Positions 24,765 through 36,079 of a DNA stretch of 64,000 nucleotides are shown here, piece by piece. The stretch is taken from positions 13,942,001 to 14,006,000 of the forward strand of contig NC_067285.1 in the NCBI RefSeq assembly GCF_020740795.1. Direction: 5' to 3'. Within the stretch, counting starts at the first letter, position 1, and the number at the start of each line of letters is the position of its first letter. Below the pieces are notes generated by a model that did not search any database, had not been told where the DNA came from, and saw nothing but the letters and a program-made list of their open reading frames with translations. The DNA comes from Apus apus. Taxonomy: Eukaryota; Chordata; Aves; Apodiformes; Apodidae. The position numbers were made by a program, and so were the translations under genes.

Positions 24765-25090
24765 GTCACAGCGCCGTGGCAGCCCTGTGCTGGGATCCCG
24801 GCGGGCAGCACATACCATCTCATCTTCCCTGTCCGTGGCCCCTCACTCCAGGAGCCCCCCATGCCATCACTGCCGCCCCGCCGCAGCTCGTAGTTTCTCC
24901 CTACTGAAGAATTATGTAGCATGAAGAAGCAGGCTCCACCATCTTGAACTGGCAGTGAACTTTGCTTTCTACATATAAATACAGATAGCAATCACACCCC
25001 AATCAGCACACAAGCTTCAGGGCATCATCACGGCAACTCTAACTTTCCCATTACGATAATGTGATTTTCACTCAGTCTATAATATCACCA
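24765..25090. promoter_or_regulatory. Candidate conserved element (CpG part plus AT-rich part)
   Basis: A GC-rich part with clustered CpGs (ACAGCGCCGTGG, ATCCCGGCGGGC, CTGCCGCCCCGCCGCAGC) runs to about 24895. An AT-rich part follows (TACATATAAATACAGATAG, CCCATTACGATAATGTG), which ends at the pyrimidine tract. There is no exon or ORF with support. The composite layout resembles a regulatory element. Conservation is untested. Confidence 0.3.
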
Positions 25091-25184
25091 GCCATGAATA
25101 AAACAACTGGCTTTCTCTCTCTCTCTCTCTCCTTTTCCTCTCTCCCCTCTCCCTCCCTCTCTCTTTCTCTCTCCCCCTCTCTCG
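25091..25184 (+). repeat. Polypyrimidine (CT)n-rich tract
   Basis: About 94 bases consist almost only of C and T. A run of perfect CT dinucleotides (from about 25111) is followed by interrupted CT/CCTC units. Its purine complement is all A and G, a composition able to form triplex DNA. Confidence 0.9.
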
Positions 25185-25688
25185 GATCACAGTCTTTGCA
25201 TACTAATGATGACTGAATATGGCTTCCAGGGGGCTATCTCTGATGGAGGGGGGAGGTCAGGCTCTGGGTGGATCCCCGATGCTCTCTAGTCCTGACACAC
25301 ACGCCTTCATCTCTCTTTTTACTCTCCTGGATACGTGGAACCCAGCTGGACAGACAGACCTGGCTGGACAGACAGGCAGTAGCTGTCTTCTTGCCTTGTC
25401 TGCATCATGTACCTGGAGCAGAGCAAGGACACGGTCCCATTTGTTTGGTTGGGTAAAGGGGTGAGTCTCGGTCCCCGAAGCCCCCCAGCCCCTGCCTACC
25501 TCCCTGGAGCTTTCCCATCTCTGCTCTGAGGCGCTGGTATGTGGGAAATGTGTCAAGCCGGGATTAATCCTGCCCCGGGGCACCCTCGGCAGCTCACCCC
25601 TGCCGCTCAGCCAAGCTGTTTGTCTAACCCCGTTCAGGTTTGCTGTCCCTGAGGATGTGCAGAGGCCAGATCAGGGAAGCAAACCGGC

Positions 25689-25759
25689 TGAAAACAACCC
25701 TATCAGGAAAAAAAAAAAAAGAAAAAAAAAAAAAAGAAAAAAAAAGAAGAAAAAAAAGA
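25689..25759 (+). repeat. A-rich (A)nG repeat
   Basis: About 70 bases of A with scattered single G residues. It could be an expanded poly-A tail of an unidentified retroposon. No body is recognisable on its 5' side. Confidence 0.85.
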
Positions 25760-27976
25760 GTAATTCCAAAGGGCATCAGGTTCCTAATCCAATCCACTAC
25801 ACAGAGCAGGGCTGTCTCAAGGAATTGCCTGGATTTTCCCTCTGAAAAGCAACTTGCTGGATCACACCCGTCCTCTTCTGAGTCTCAGTGCTGTCAATGT
25901 CATTAAGGGTTACTGTAGAGGGGAAAAACCTTTTGCAGCCTTTTAGAGAATAACCCTGACCTGGGGTTCCTGCTCATTTCTGCATCTCCAGAGCTGCAGC
26001 CTAATGAGCTTAAACCAGCCAGAAAGGGCCCCTGACTGATTTTGGACTGATTTTCCATCAGATCAAGCATCAGTGTGTATGTTCCAGTGTACCTGAGGCA
26101 CAACTGTGCTGAGTGCTTCATGTCCTGCTGTGCCTCCAGCCCCAGCAAATGCCCTGTTCTTTCTCTGTGCACCTCTGGCTGGAGCTGACACTCAGCTGGC
26201 AGGAGGATGGCATAGAGGGAGTACTCCTGTACACAGGAATTCAAGCCAGATGTGTTGTTTTGATCTTGTTTCCCATTGTCCCTCCAGAAACTGCCATGCC
26301 AAGGCACAGAAAACCAGGAGCAGTTTTGCCCTTTCCAGATTATGCTGATTCAACATGCAAAACCAAAGCTCAGTTCCCCCACATCAGCCCTCATTTGTTC
26401 TCTGTCACCAAAGTTTTCAGTAGAAGTCTCTTATTTGGGGACAGTGGTGGTTTGGAGCACTGTGAGGTTCTCTTAAGTTCAGGCTCATACCAGAGCCAAA
26501 CACTGTTCCTTTAACTCCTCCCCACCCAGTGCTTTGAATAGGGTTATTATCTTGGGGTGGGTCATTAATTCTCTGAACATCAGCAGCTGGTCCTGGGTGG
26601 GAGCTGTTCTGGGGAGAGCCATAGAGCACAGGATTGGGTTATAAGATACAAGAACACCTGTTTGTGTCTCTTCTTTTCTCCCTAAAATCTATAAAGTAGG
26701 AGAGAGGAAGAAAGCTGCCTCTGTGTCCCACAAAGGAGGCAGGGTCCCTGCCTGCTCTTCTCCAGAAAGGTGTTTGTGGGTGAGATGGCTCTCCTTTTGC
26801 AAGGTAAGAGGATGCATCAGGCACTAACTGCTCAAGTGGTTGTTGAAATGCCTTTGCTCCTGATAAGCACCTATTTCTGCGTCAGGAGAGCTGTGGTGTG
26901 AACACTGAGTTAGTAAAGTTCTCCATAAGGGTTCCTGAAGCAGCAATAAAAGGAGTTAGGAACAGAAATGGGGTAGGATGTTGCCTAGACTTTGCAGAGA
27001 GTGATGGCAGATGTTGTGGCCGAAACTGTGGAAGTCATGTGAGTTGTCTTGCTCACTTGCCAGTTTTGAGTGCTCAAAGGAGAGAAACAGGAAAACAGAA
27101 AAAAAGCAGAGGCAACCTAATTTGTGCTACAGATATCTTGCTGTGCATGAGGGGTGACAGACTTCACAGGGCAGCCTCTGCTGCTGTTAACCTGTGCCAG
27201 TGCTATACTGCCACAGCTGACCTGGCAGGACTGATGCATAAAAAGCCAGCTCTGTGCACCCCCAGCCTGAAAGCTCATAGCCAGGGTTGCCACATTCACA
27301 GAGCTGCTGAGGAACATTGCCACTGCTCCCGATTGCTTTGCTGGAGAGCCACACAGGGAGATGGGAGACTCTGTACCTGCAACCCCTTTTCAGGACTGTG
27401 TGAGCAGGGAAGCTGAGTACTACAAAAACACTTGCTGCAAAAGCTGTCACTGAACCCTCCTGGTTAGGATGTTAATGTGGGGTGGCAGACAGGGCATCGC
27501 CTAAAATAAAAGACTGGGACAGGCTGCCTGTTCACTCCTATGTGCAAACACTCATGACTTGTAAGTATCCTTACATAAGTCAAGCCTCTTCTGCAGCTGG
27601 TGGCTGTCCTTGCAGTCTGGGTGGCCTTAGGGGTGGCTCTGTCTCTACTGCCTCTCAGGTGTGAGATGAGCTGATCCAGAGACTGCAAGTGGCTCTGCTA
27701 CAGCCTGGAAACTGCTCTCCACAGATGAGAAAAGCATGCTGGGCTGCTGTAATTCAGAAACCTCTGTGTCTCCTTTCCCCACTACCCAGCAGTGCTCCAG
27801 TCCTGGGATGTGGGATACTTTGGGGTTTCAGGGCCAGGCAGGGCTGGGTCCTCAGCATCTCAGCTGCCTCTGCCTCCTCTTGAGTAGGCAATGGCTCTGT
27901 TGCCTTCTGTACCATAAAGAAAAGAGCAGAGATCTCCAAAAGCTGGCAGGCACCCCTGCCCACTGATCTCCCTTCA
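25760..27976. other. No gene recognised
   Basis: A 172-codon + strand open frame (26898-27416) is Cys-rich but matches no family I know and has no supporting splice structure or promoter. This is also where a linked integrase would be expected for the RNase H relic just to the right. I found none. Confidence 0.4.
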
Positions 27977-28340
27977 CAGCAGGAGATGTGTCCCCTGGTG
28001 GGTGACAGAGCTGGCTGAAATGGATGGGGCTGTAATAGAGGTACCTGCCAGCAGGGCTACCTGGGAGATGCTCTTATCTGTCATCTGATTTATCCAGGTT
28101 AAAAGGCTGCAATCAGTCACCAAAGGTAGATTCATTCCCCAGTAAATAGTGCCCGAGGGCTTCCAGGACCTATTTTACTGCTAAGCACTCTCTTTCCAAT
28201 GCTTGAATACCTTTGTTCCCGATGGAGCCGTTGCTGGCTGATATATATATGATATGGGGAGTCCCGATGACTTTTTTATTTTTGCTCTGCACAGCTCCTG
28301 GCCTTGTCTCAGCTGTGTTGGGCTGCACGATGGATGATCT
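27977..28340 (-). pseudogene. Ty3/gypsy-type RNase H fossil
   Basis: Reading the minus strand from 28337 downward, a 55-residue stretch follows the RNase H domain of Ty3/gypsy polyproteins. It has an IVQ-type strand and a G-A-V string. It also has HIIYIS, where the family has H-P-V-x-Y-x-S, and then ALERECLAVK at 28202-28173. The next codon, a tryptophan in most members, is TAG. The following residues VLEALGHYLLG continue the match, and after a frameshift a segment beginning LVTDCSLLTWINQ (from 28124) restores it. Of the acidic active-site residues, the glutamate in ERE and the aspartate in VTD are visible. The first aspartate is replaced, and the last is not found. RNase H removes the RNA template during reverse transcription. 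With at least one stop and one frameshift this copy is dead. Confidence 0.8.
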
Positions 28341-31300
28341 GTGGAAGTCTTCCTCACGTCTGGGGACAAATCCAGCCGAGACTACTCTCAGCTGCTGAGA
28401 GGCTTGCCTCTGCAAAACAGCCTCTGCCTGCAGCCTGGAGGACAGTGAAAGAGGAGAGGTTTGAGGGAAGGGAAGCAACGCTTGGTGCTGGTGGGGCTGG
28501 CCCAGGTCTTGGACTGAGTGCTGCTGGGTATGACCCACCTTTCCTGCCCTCGTTGTTGCTGGAACATTTTGGGAAGAGGGGTGGCAGGGCTGTGCTGAGG
28601 GAGGGTCATGAGCTCTGTGAGTACCCAAACAGTTGCTTTCTCCAGTGACCCATTCCTGCTGGATGAGCTTACAGCCTGTCCCCTATCACAGGTGAGTTAC
28701 TTCCAAGTTTGGGTATTTACAGATTTGGAGATGTACCCAAGCTGGGAAAAGCAATGACTGAAAGTAATATGACAGTGATGCCTGAATCCCAGTGAGCCTC
28801 ATAAAAAAGGGCTCTCTCTGCCCTCTGGGGTTCAAGTGTCACCTCTCATGACATGCCACAAAGTCATGCTGTTTTCCTCTGACCTCCCCTGCCCAGGCAT
28901 TGATCTCTGTGGGCATGTTGGTGTCCATCTCTGTAGTGGAGGAGAGGAAATCTCTGGCAAGAAGGCTATGGACACAATATCAGTTTCTATCCTCAATTTA
29001 ATTTGTTTAGCTTTATTTTCATCCCAGTTGAAGCCTAAAATGCAGACCCCCAGAACTGCTGGCAATAGGCTGCTGGCAATCCCAGGGGAAAGGCTGCATC
29101 CTGCCCTGTCCTTGGAGGGAGAGATCACAAACCGTTTTCTCCTACACCTTGTTCCTGTGTACCTCTCAGGCACTTGTCCTGTAAAGACCTGAGTGTTGGC
29201 TGATTTTTTTTCCTTTTGTCTTTGACACACCTCTCATGTAGTTCATCATCCCAAATTGGTTTGTTAACTTCTTCCCCTTCTTCCCCATCCCCTCCCACTC
29301 CTCCTCCCCCTAATTAGATTTAGAGTGAAGGACTAATGGAGTATTACTGCGAGGGACTAGGAAAGCCTCCTGAAGTGCTTACCTAAGAGTAAGCACTTTG
29401 ACTAATAGATGTGCTTTAAGTCTGTGCATCCTTGTGGTCCTGAGCGAGGGTTATGACCAGCTCTCCCTGGGTTTCCAGGCTGTGCTGTGTGGTTGGACTA
29501 TTACTGCTCTCAGATGCACCCTCAAGGATGGGTTTCAAACCTAACTTGGCCTCTGGTAACACCCTAGCCAGACAGATTCCTAGGAGGTGCAACACAGTTC
29601 TTTGTCAGCTAGAGATAGGAGCTTGCCTGCCTGGGGGAAGGAGGTTTATTTTTTCCATGTTGTGTTTGTATGGCACCTGGTGTATGAGGGTTCCTTCAGT
29701 CCTGGGAGATCTTCTGAAGAGCCTGCATTGATGCTTTGAGTATTGAATCATGCAAAGCTGCCCTGGGACAAGACACTAGGGTGGCCAGGAGGGCAGAGGG
29801 GTGGGTCTGGTGGTACAGGGCATTTCAAGAGCTGTAATGTACTTGGACTTTCCACCTGGGAATGTTATGAGAGGTTTTTTTCCTGATGGTACTTTAGCTT
29901 TAAAGTCTCCTTTGCATTTTCCAGGGGCTGCCCCCAGCACTGGAGAGATGGAGGCTGTTTGGAGGGTGGAGCCATGCAGGACCACACAGCCTGGGCTTTG
30001 GGGATGCACTGGGAAGATGGACAGTGATCAATTTGTGTATCTATCCCTGCTCCTGCAATTTTCTTCCTGAACCTGTGCTAGGCTGCAGAACCGATTGGAT
30101 CAGTCTGGTAGCCATCACTGATGTAATCTGCAGCTTTCAAGTGTTTTGCCGCTCAGCCTCTGGAGCCCTGGAGGGCATCACACTGACATTTAAAACTCTG
30201 TAAATGGCAGCAGTGCCAGGAGGCACCAGGAGAAAAGACAAGTGCTTCAGTAATATATGGACTGGCATGTGTTTGCTGGTTAAGTGGATGAGGACACCTA
30301 AACTTGGGAGAGAAGTAGCAAAAGGAGAGTGGTGGGTGTGCAAAACTGGGTGTGGGCAGAGGGGATAGGAAAGAGAATGAACTGGGGCTGTCACAGCCAC
30401 AGGACACAGCCTGAGGGAGAAAGGCTTTCCAGAAGCTACGTTTGGAGAACTGATGCCATAGTGTCTGTGAAACACAGTGGCCAGGTTCAGGGGACTGCCA
30501 ATGGCTGGGTCTGGAGGTGGCATCAGGAGACAGTTTATGGCATGTTTCTGAGTCTTCTTGTCTTACCGGACTTGCCAAGTGGACACAGTGTGCATGCAGC
30601 CAGCTTCACATTTGCATTTCACTTGGCTTTCCAGGTGTTTCCAGATTTCTTTGTGCCACTTCTTGCTTGGAGCCACCCATTCCACTTCTGGCCTTGCAGC
30701 AATCTCACCTTAGGTAAGTGCTGTCTCTTTGGGAAGCTTTTTGTATGTTTCTGGCTTTGTTCCATGATTAGCTGTAGCTCTAGAATAGGAGACAGGTAGG
30801 GATAGAAACAGGGTGGGTTCAACATGTTCAGCTTCACTCACTAAAGTCAACACCTTCTCTGAGTCACCCAGACTCCTGGTATTTTCCATGACAATGCTTC
30901 AAGAAGCAGCTCAGCCAAACTGAGCATCAGTGCATAAGCAGCCTGTGGGCAATGATGGAAACATGGCTCTGTTCATCTCCTTCATCTCTTCTTACACCGG
31001 CCAAGTGCATGAAACCCCCAAAGGCTGAGAGTGATACCAGAACTGAATTTGGCCCAGCTGCAGCCAGGGTCACAGCCCACATCTCAGGCTCTCAGGGTCC
31101 AGGCTTTGTTTTTTGAGTATGGGTACCTGGTGTGGTGTGTGCTGTGAAAAAGGAGGAATTCACTGTAGCAAGATCATCCCCAGGATAAACTCTTGTGTGC
31201 ATATAAATGTGAGAGGGGGAACAAAACACTTTTGTGCTATGGGCAGGGGAGGTTACCGCCATTCTGGCCACCCAGCCACACAAGGGGCTTCTTCAATCTT

Positions 31301-31479
31301 ATTTATCCCAGCACTGGGGAGAAGGAATGTCGGAGCTCCCCACCAGCTGGACGCTGCTCCCTCCCTGCCTCAGCAAAGGTGCAATATGTGGCTGCAGAGG
31401 AGGGTCACTCCATAGTGCTCTCATCAGGGAGGAAGCCTTCCTGTGCCCCAGCAAACCCCTAGTGAAAGACAATCAGGCT
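28341..31479. other. No gene recognised
   Basis: The region to the right of the RNase H relic, where its reverse transcriptase should lie on the minus strand, shows at most a vague connection to about 28450. No YLDD-type active site or intact palm domain was found. No other feature was recognised up to 31.5 kb. Confidence 0.4.
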
Positions 31480-31690
31480 CGCTGTTACCGAGCTAATTCC
31501 GACGGCATAAAAGCAGTAATGAAATTCACGGCAGGATTAGCCTCTCCATCCAATGGGCCGGCGCCAGAGTGACATATCGTGCTTCTTGCCCGAATGTAAC
31601 ACACCATCTAATTTACGTCGTGTAGCGAGCGGGAATGAAATGTTCATAAAGAATTGCTGAATCTTGTCACCTTAACTGCGGCCCCAGGCT
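31480..31690. promoter_or_regulatory. Strong candidate conserved non-coding element with retained CpGs
   Basis: About 14 CpGs sit in a block of only moderate GC content, surrounded by CpG-poor sequence. Examples are GTTACCGAGCTAATTCCGAC, ATTTACGTCGTGTAGCGAGC and GGGCCGGCGCCAGAG. The block also has TAATGAAATTCACGG, TCCAATGGGC (CCAAT type) and TAATTTACG motifs. There is no repeat and no credible ORF. This combination is uncommon in neutral amniote DNA and fits a constrained enhancer. Confidence 0.4.
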
Positions 31691-33109
31691 CAGAGGCATC
31701 TGTCAGGGAGAGGAGAGTGGAGAAGGAGGCTTCTGCCTTGCTAAGCTGCGACCAGAGCTTTGGGAAAGGCGAGATGGCTGCATTAATCTTATGGGTCTGT
31801 GCAATGGAGATGAAGCACGTGGGGATGAAGACTCCAGGCTGGAGGAGAGGGGGCTGTACAGCTCCCTTGCGTGTGCACACTGAGTGGTGCAAGTGATGAG
31901 GAAGGAAGGAGCTGTAAGGTCTTTCCCGCTCCCAGAACTGCATGCCTGGGATGCATGAGAAGGGACCTGTGGTGGTCTGGAGATAAGGGGCAGCATCCCT
32001 GGAGATCCACGTGCTCACAGCAGGACACAAGTTCCCAATTTCCATGTTGGGTCCCAAGTGCAGGTGCCTATCAGTCAGCAACCACTGGTGTTTGCCAGTC
32101 TCAGGAAGCCCATGCATGGGGGCACATCCTTTCTGCTGTGACTTAGCAGCCCCATTTGTCCCCCTCCCCTCCTCAAATGTTTATTTGCAGTTAATTTTCA
32201 TGGATTCTAATGGCCCAGATCCTGCTAGGGGGGATCGTGCTTGCCTCTTCAGTCAGAAAGTTTGCAGAAAAAAATAGCCCTTTCCTGTTGCGTTTGGATT
32301 AATAGCGTCTCGGTGTCCGGAGGGTAGTTGGCAAGGAAACAGAGAAGTTTATTAAGAGTAAGAGAGTGAATTCCACAGGGTTTAATTGGAAATGCTTGAG
32401 CAAGCAGGGGAGGGAGCAGTCCAGCCCAGCCCCCTGGAAGCAGCTGTGCTGTCCCCAGGCTCCGTGCCCATGGGACTGGCTGGTCCCAAGGCCACCTCTT
32501 GTCTGCTGGGGTAGTTGCAGGCTCTGACTGGTTTGCTTCCCAGTTGCACCCCAACCTTGGATTCCTTCTCCATCAGTAGGTGGGATCTCATGTGGGCTCT
32601 GGAAATTCTGGGTCAGGAAGTTCTGAAGTGGCTGGGAAAAGGCAGTGTTTGGGTCTGCATTTTACTTTGGAAGCTGGTTCAGGACACAAAGCTCTGTGTG
32701 CAGGTGAGACATGAGTCCTGTGCTGATCCAGTCTTCCCTCATGAAAATCTGCTGGGTTTTAACCCCGGGCAGGAACAGCACAGCTCCAGTCTGGGACAGC
32801 TGTGGCTGGATGAGGTGTAGGTATCACGTATGTAATTTGTAGCTGGCACGTTTTGGGAGAGTAACCTAAACTTGAGGCCTGATCTGCTTTCACATTTTAA
32901 AGTGAACACAGAGTGAATCTGCTTTTGGAGCCTAGTTTCCACACCATCCTTCTGGGCACAAAAAAGGTCTCAAAGTCACATTCCCATGAGTGCAAACATC
33001 CCTCTGGTTGGGCTGGATACTGCCTGTAGAATAAGGCACAGCACCTTTTTTTGTCTCCACAGCACTGATACTCACAGGCATGCAAAGGAATATGGAACGG
33101 CGCCTTTCC
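31691..33109. other. No feature recognised
   Basis: There is no supported gene or repeat. Open frames of up to 157 codons overlap on opposite strands and have no domain. Confidence 0.45.
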
Positions 33110-33200
33110 ACCTGGACGCATTCCTGTTTGATGTACTCTAGGTGACCCTGCTCTGGCAGGGAGGTTGGACTAGATGATCTTTCGAGGTCCCTTCCAACCC
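33110..33200 (+). mobile_element. 5'-truncated CR1 LINE, 3' end, sense
   Basis: This is a clear CR1 3' end in sense orientation: CCTGGACGCATTCCTG, CTAGGTGACCCTGCTCTGGC, AGGGAGGTTGGACTAGATGA, then TCTTTCGAGGTCCCTTCCAA, running directly into the octamer tail. CR1 copies are normally 5'-truncated by incomplete reverse transcription and end in a short run of an 8-base unit. The low divergence makes this the youngest TE copy in the window. The 5' boundary could be up to about 45 bases further left. Confidence 0.9.
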
Positions 33201-33392
33201 CTATGATTCTATGATTCTATGATTCTATGATTCTATGATTCTATGATTCTATGATTCTATGATTCTATGATTCTATGATTCTATGATTCTATGATTCTAT
33301 GATTCTATGATTCTATGATTCTATGATTCTATGATTCTATGATTCTATGATTCTATGATTCTATGATTCTATGATTCTATGATTCTATGATT
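33201..33392 (+). repeat. (CTATGATT)24 octamer array, expanded CR1 tail
   Basis: Twenty-four uninterrupted, perfect copies of an 8-base unit (192 bases) immediately follow the CR1 3' end. This unit is the characteristic CR1 terminal repeat, normally present in only a few copies. The perfect identity points to recent expansion as a microsatellite, probably polymorphic. Confidence 0.97.
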
Positions 33393-35148
33393 CGTGGCTG
33401 CAAAATGAGCAGTGCCAAAAGCCTGATATCCTCTTGGAAAAGGCTCTCCTTCAAGACCACATCCTGACCCACAGTCAGTTGAAAGCGGCTTCAAATAATC
33501 TTTGATGATGAAGCTGAATGGGGGCTCAGACATTTGTTTCACCTTGAATTCAGCTGGTAGCTGAATGCCAAATTAAAGAACAATAAATAATTTATTACTT
33601 TATTTACTTAAAAAAATTGCTTTCCCCCAAATTAAGATATATTGCCTGAAATTAAATGTTTCATTAAATCTGAGATTAAACTTTTGGGGACTGGAGAAAG
33701 GAAGAATTTAATTTGGCCAAAAACCTGAAAAATGTGTTTTCCCATTGCTTTAATTGCAAACTCTGGAATGAAAGTGGCAGAAATTTTACAAAGCACAGTT
33801 GTGCTGGTTTGGTCTCTTTTCCCACCCCTCTGGGAGACCAATGGGTTTCTCTTTCAAATTCTCCCAGGGTAGCACATGGCTGCAGACTTGCAGCTGCAAA
33901 TCCAAAGGGAGCATGGCTCTAATCCCAATCAAACCTCATAGGAACATGCTTTAATTGAAGCACTTTGTGGCTCTTAGACTTCATAAAGTTTTGTTTCTCT
34001 ATAACCTCACTTAAGGGTGAAATTGCCATAGTGGCTGGCTGTGCTCCAGCTTTCATCCCTGAGATGAAAACTGAGTTACCAAGGCACAACTTGTCCCAAC
34101 CTTGTCCTACTTTGTATTTTACACACTTTATGCTCTTTTGTTTATATGTATATTTTTTAACTTCTTCATTGATGCCCTGTGCTGGGACTCCTGAAGGTGG
34201 GATTTCAGCCATAGGCTATAACCCAGTCTCCTTCACATCTGATGATCATGAGATGTAACCTCATGTCTCTCTTCTTGTGGTCTTATCTATATAGAGCTTT
34301 TCTACAGGTTCTCGTTAGTATGATGTCCAAGCCACAAGGTTCAATGGGACAGACGCCTTGCACAGGTAATCTGTTTACTGAAAGGAATAGTCACTGCTTC
34401 TCAGGGTGGTGATCTGTTTTGTTTGTACTGCACATAGCATGATTGAAACTCCTATACGGTGGGATCTCTGGGCCCTGTCTGGCTGCTGTATGTTAGTACC
34501 AGCTTTTATAATTTATCAGGGACTGCTGGAGTGGCTTCTAGTTCAACACATGCCTCTTTAGGTAGACATACACCTACACACTAGTATAGTCACGACAGCA
34601 CCTTAGTGCCCCATGTCCTTCAGAAGTGATAAAGTCTGTGCTGTTCAATTTGGGAACAATCTGAACAGCCATAATTGCAAGAGCAAATAATTGCTGAGGG
34701 CTCCTGTTCCTTCCCTTCAGACTTTTCAAGAAAACCCAAGCTCAGGGTTAAGAACAAGCAGAAGAACTGTAGGTGCTATGAAATGGTGATGGAGAAATGA
34801 ATTGTGCTCTCCCTTGTGAGCAGTACCCTGAGCCAGCAGACTCTGAATTGCCAAAGTGCACAAAACAGTTGATCACGACTGCACCCTTCCTGGTGCCCTC
34901 TTCTCCTTCCATGGTTGTCAGCTTACTGCTTTTAGTATGTCCTTAACTTTGTAATGGTATCTGCCCCAGGTTTGCGAAGCTGGAACCATGGTCATATTTT
35001 ACAGGAGGGCTAGAGCAGTGAGAAGTGTGTTTGGAATATTAGGTAGTATCCAATTAAGGGAGAAGATATTGTGGTGTCTACTCTGGGCTGCTTTGAACTG
35101 ACTGGTAGGAGCCTGCCAGAAGCAAGGCAGTGTGTTCTGTTTCCCTTT
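33393..35148. other. No feature recognised
   Basis: This is AT-richer sequence with no supported gene. A patch at 33560-33660 is rich in TTAAATT-like words but has no defined element. Confidence 0.45.
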
Positions 35149-35239
35149 GGATTTTAAAGGTTTCCTAGAAGGAAACCTCTTCTGTGAGGGTCTTTTTGCT
35201 TTCAGGAGAGGTTTCCCTCTAGGGAACCTTTTAAAGGCC
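35149..35239. repeat. Two-arm imperfect palindrome with nested hairpins
   Basis: The left arm (35149-35178) contains the perfect hairpin AGGTTTCCT-AGA-AGGAAACCT (35158-35178). The right arm (35209-35239) contains GGTTTCCC-TCTA-GGGAACC. The two arms are also inverted repeats of each other (about 26 of 31 positions by eye), separated by a 30-base spacer. It could extrude as a cruciform or fold as RNA. The origin is unknown: a miniature inverted-repeat element or an inverted duplication are both possible. Confidence 0.75.
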
Positions 35240-36079
35240 TGGGGTTACTTCCTTTTCTGAACTGTCCTTTAGGCACTGAAGGACAGGGACATGTTCCATG
35301 AGTGAGGTAGCACATGGGGAATGGGAGCTGGCTCTGTGGGCAGGATTCCAACCTCCTTCACTGAGCAGGTGAATGATGCTGGAGAAGCAACCTCTGAGCT
35401 GCCTCTGTCAGCACCTGGAGCTTGGGTCACTAGTACACTAATCTGGTCCATGGCAGAGGGCATTTGCTTCTGGGCCTAGGAATTGTAATGTCTCTCCAAG
35501 GCACAGGGAAAACTATGATTGCCGCAGCAAGTGGGTTTCACCAGGCAAACTCTCGTGTACTTACTATGTAAGTCAAGAGTATTTACAGGAGATCTTGCTG
35601 CCTGTAACTTAAAGCTTTAGCGAAACAAATTGGAATTGCCTTCTGGAGGCCATTGTTATAAATTACAGCCCCAACATCTGTCCACATCTGCAACGTCTAG
35701 ACAAACTGTCTCGGCTAGGAGAGAGTGTGGGGGAGGCTGTGATTGCAGTGGGGAGGGGAAGTGAAGGGCTGATGCTGGAGCTGTGCTGAGCACCCCAACT
35801 CACACTGCCCCCTCCCTGAGCCCCTCTGCCTTCGAGTATGATGCTCAAAGTGGGGTCTTGCCAAGAGGGACTTCTAGAAGCACCCGAACCAGAAGGAGCC
35901 ACATCTGCCTTCCCCCCTTGCAGCCTGTAGATTGACACCAGCAATGAATTTGGCCCCTTGGAAGCCTTGACTGCCATTCCTTTATTTATTGCTTGTTGGA
36001 GGATATGAGGGAAGGCAGAGCCTTCAGGCAGGCTTGTTCCTGTCTTTCCCCGGCCCCTGTGCCGCGCTTGCGATAAAGA
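35240..36079. other. No feature recognised
   Basis: A 165-codon minus-strand frame (35663-36160) has no recognisable domain and extends into the neighbouring candidate conserved block. I treat it as chance. Confidence 0.4.

Noticed and set aside
26898..27416. 172-codon Cys-rich + strand open frame
   Set aside because: The cysteine pattern fits no zinc finger or secreted family I know, and nothing around it looks like a gene.
31644..31720. Minus-strand TDASE string resembling the start of an RNase H domain
   Set aside because: Five residues only, with no continuation. It lies in a candidate conserved non-coding block and is probably coincidental.
33201..33392. CRISPR-like regular repeat
   Set aside because: There are no spacers. 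It is a head-to-tail 8-base microsatellite on a CR1 tail in eukaryotic DNA.
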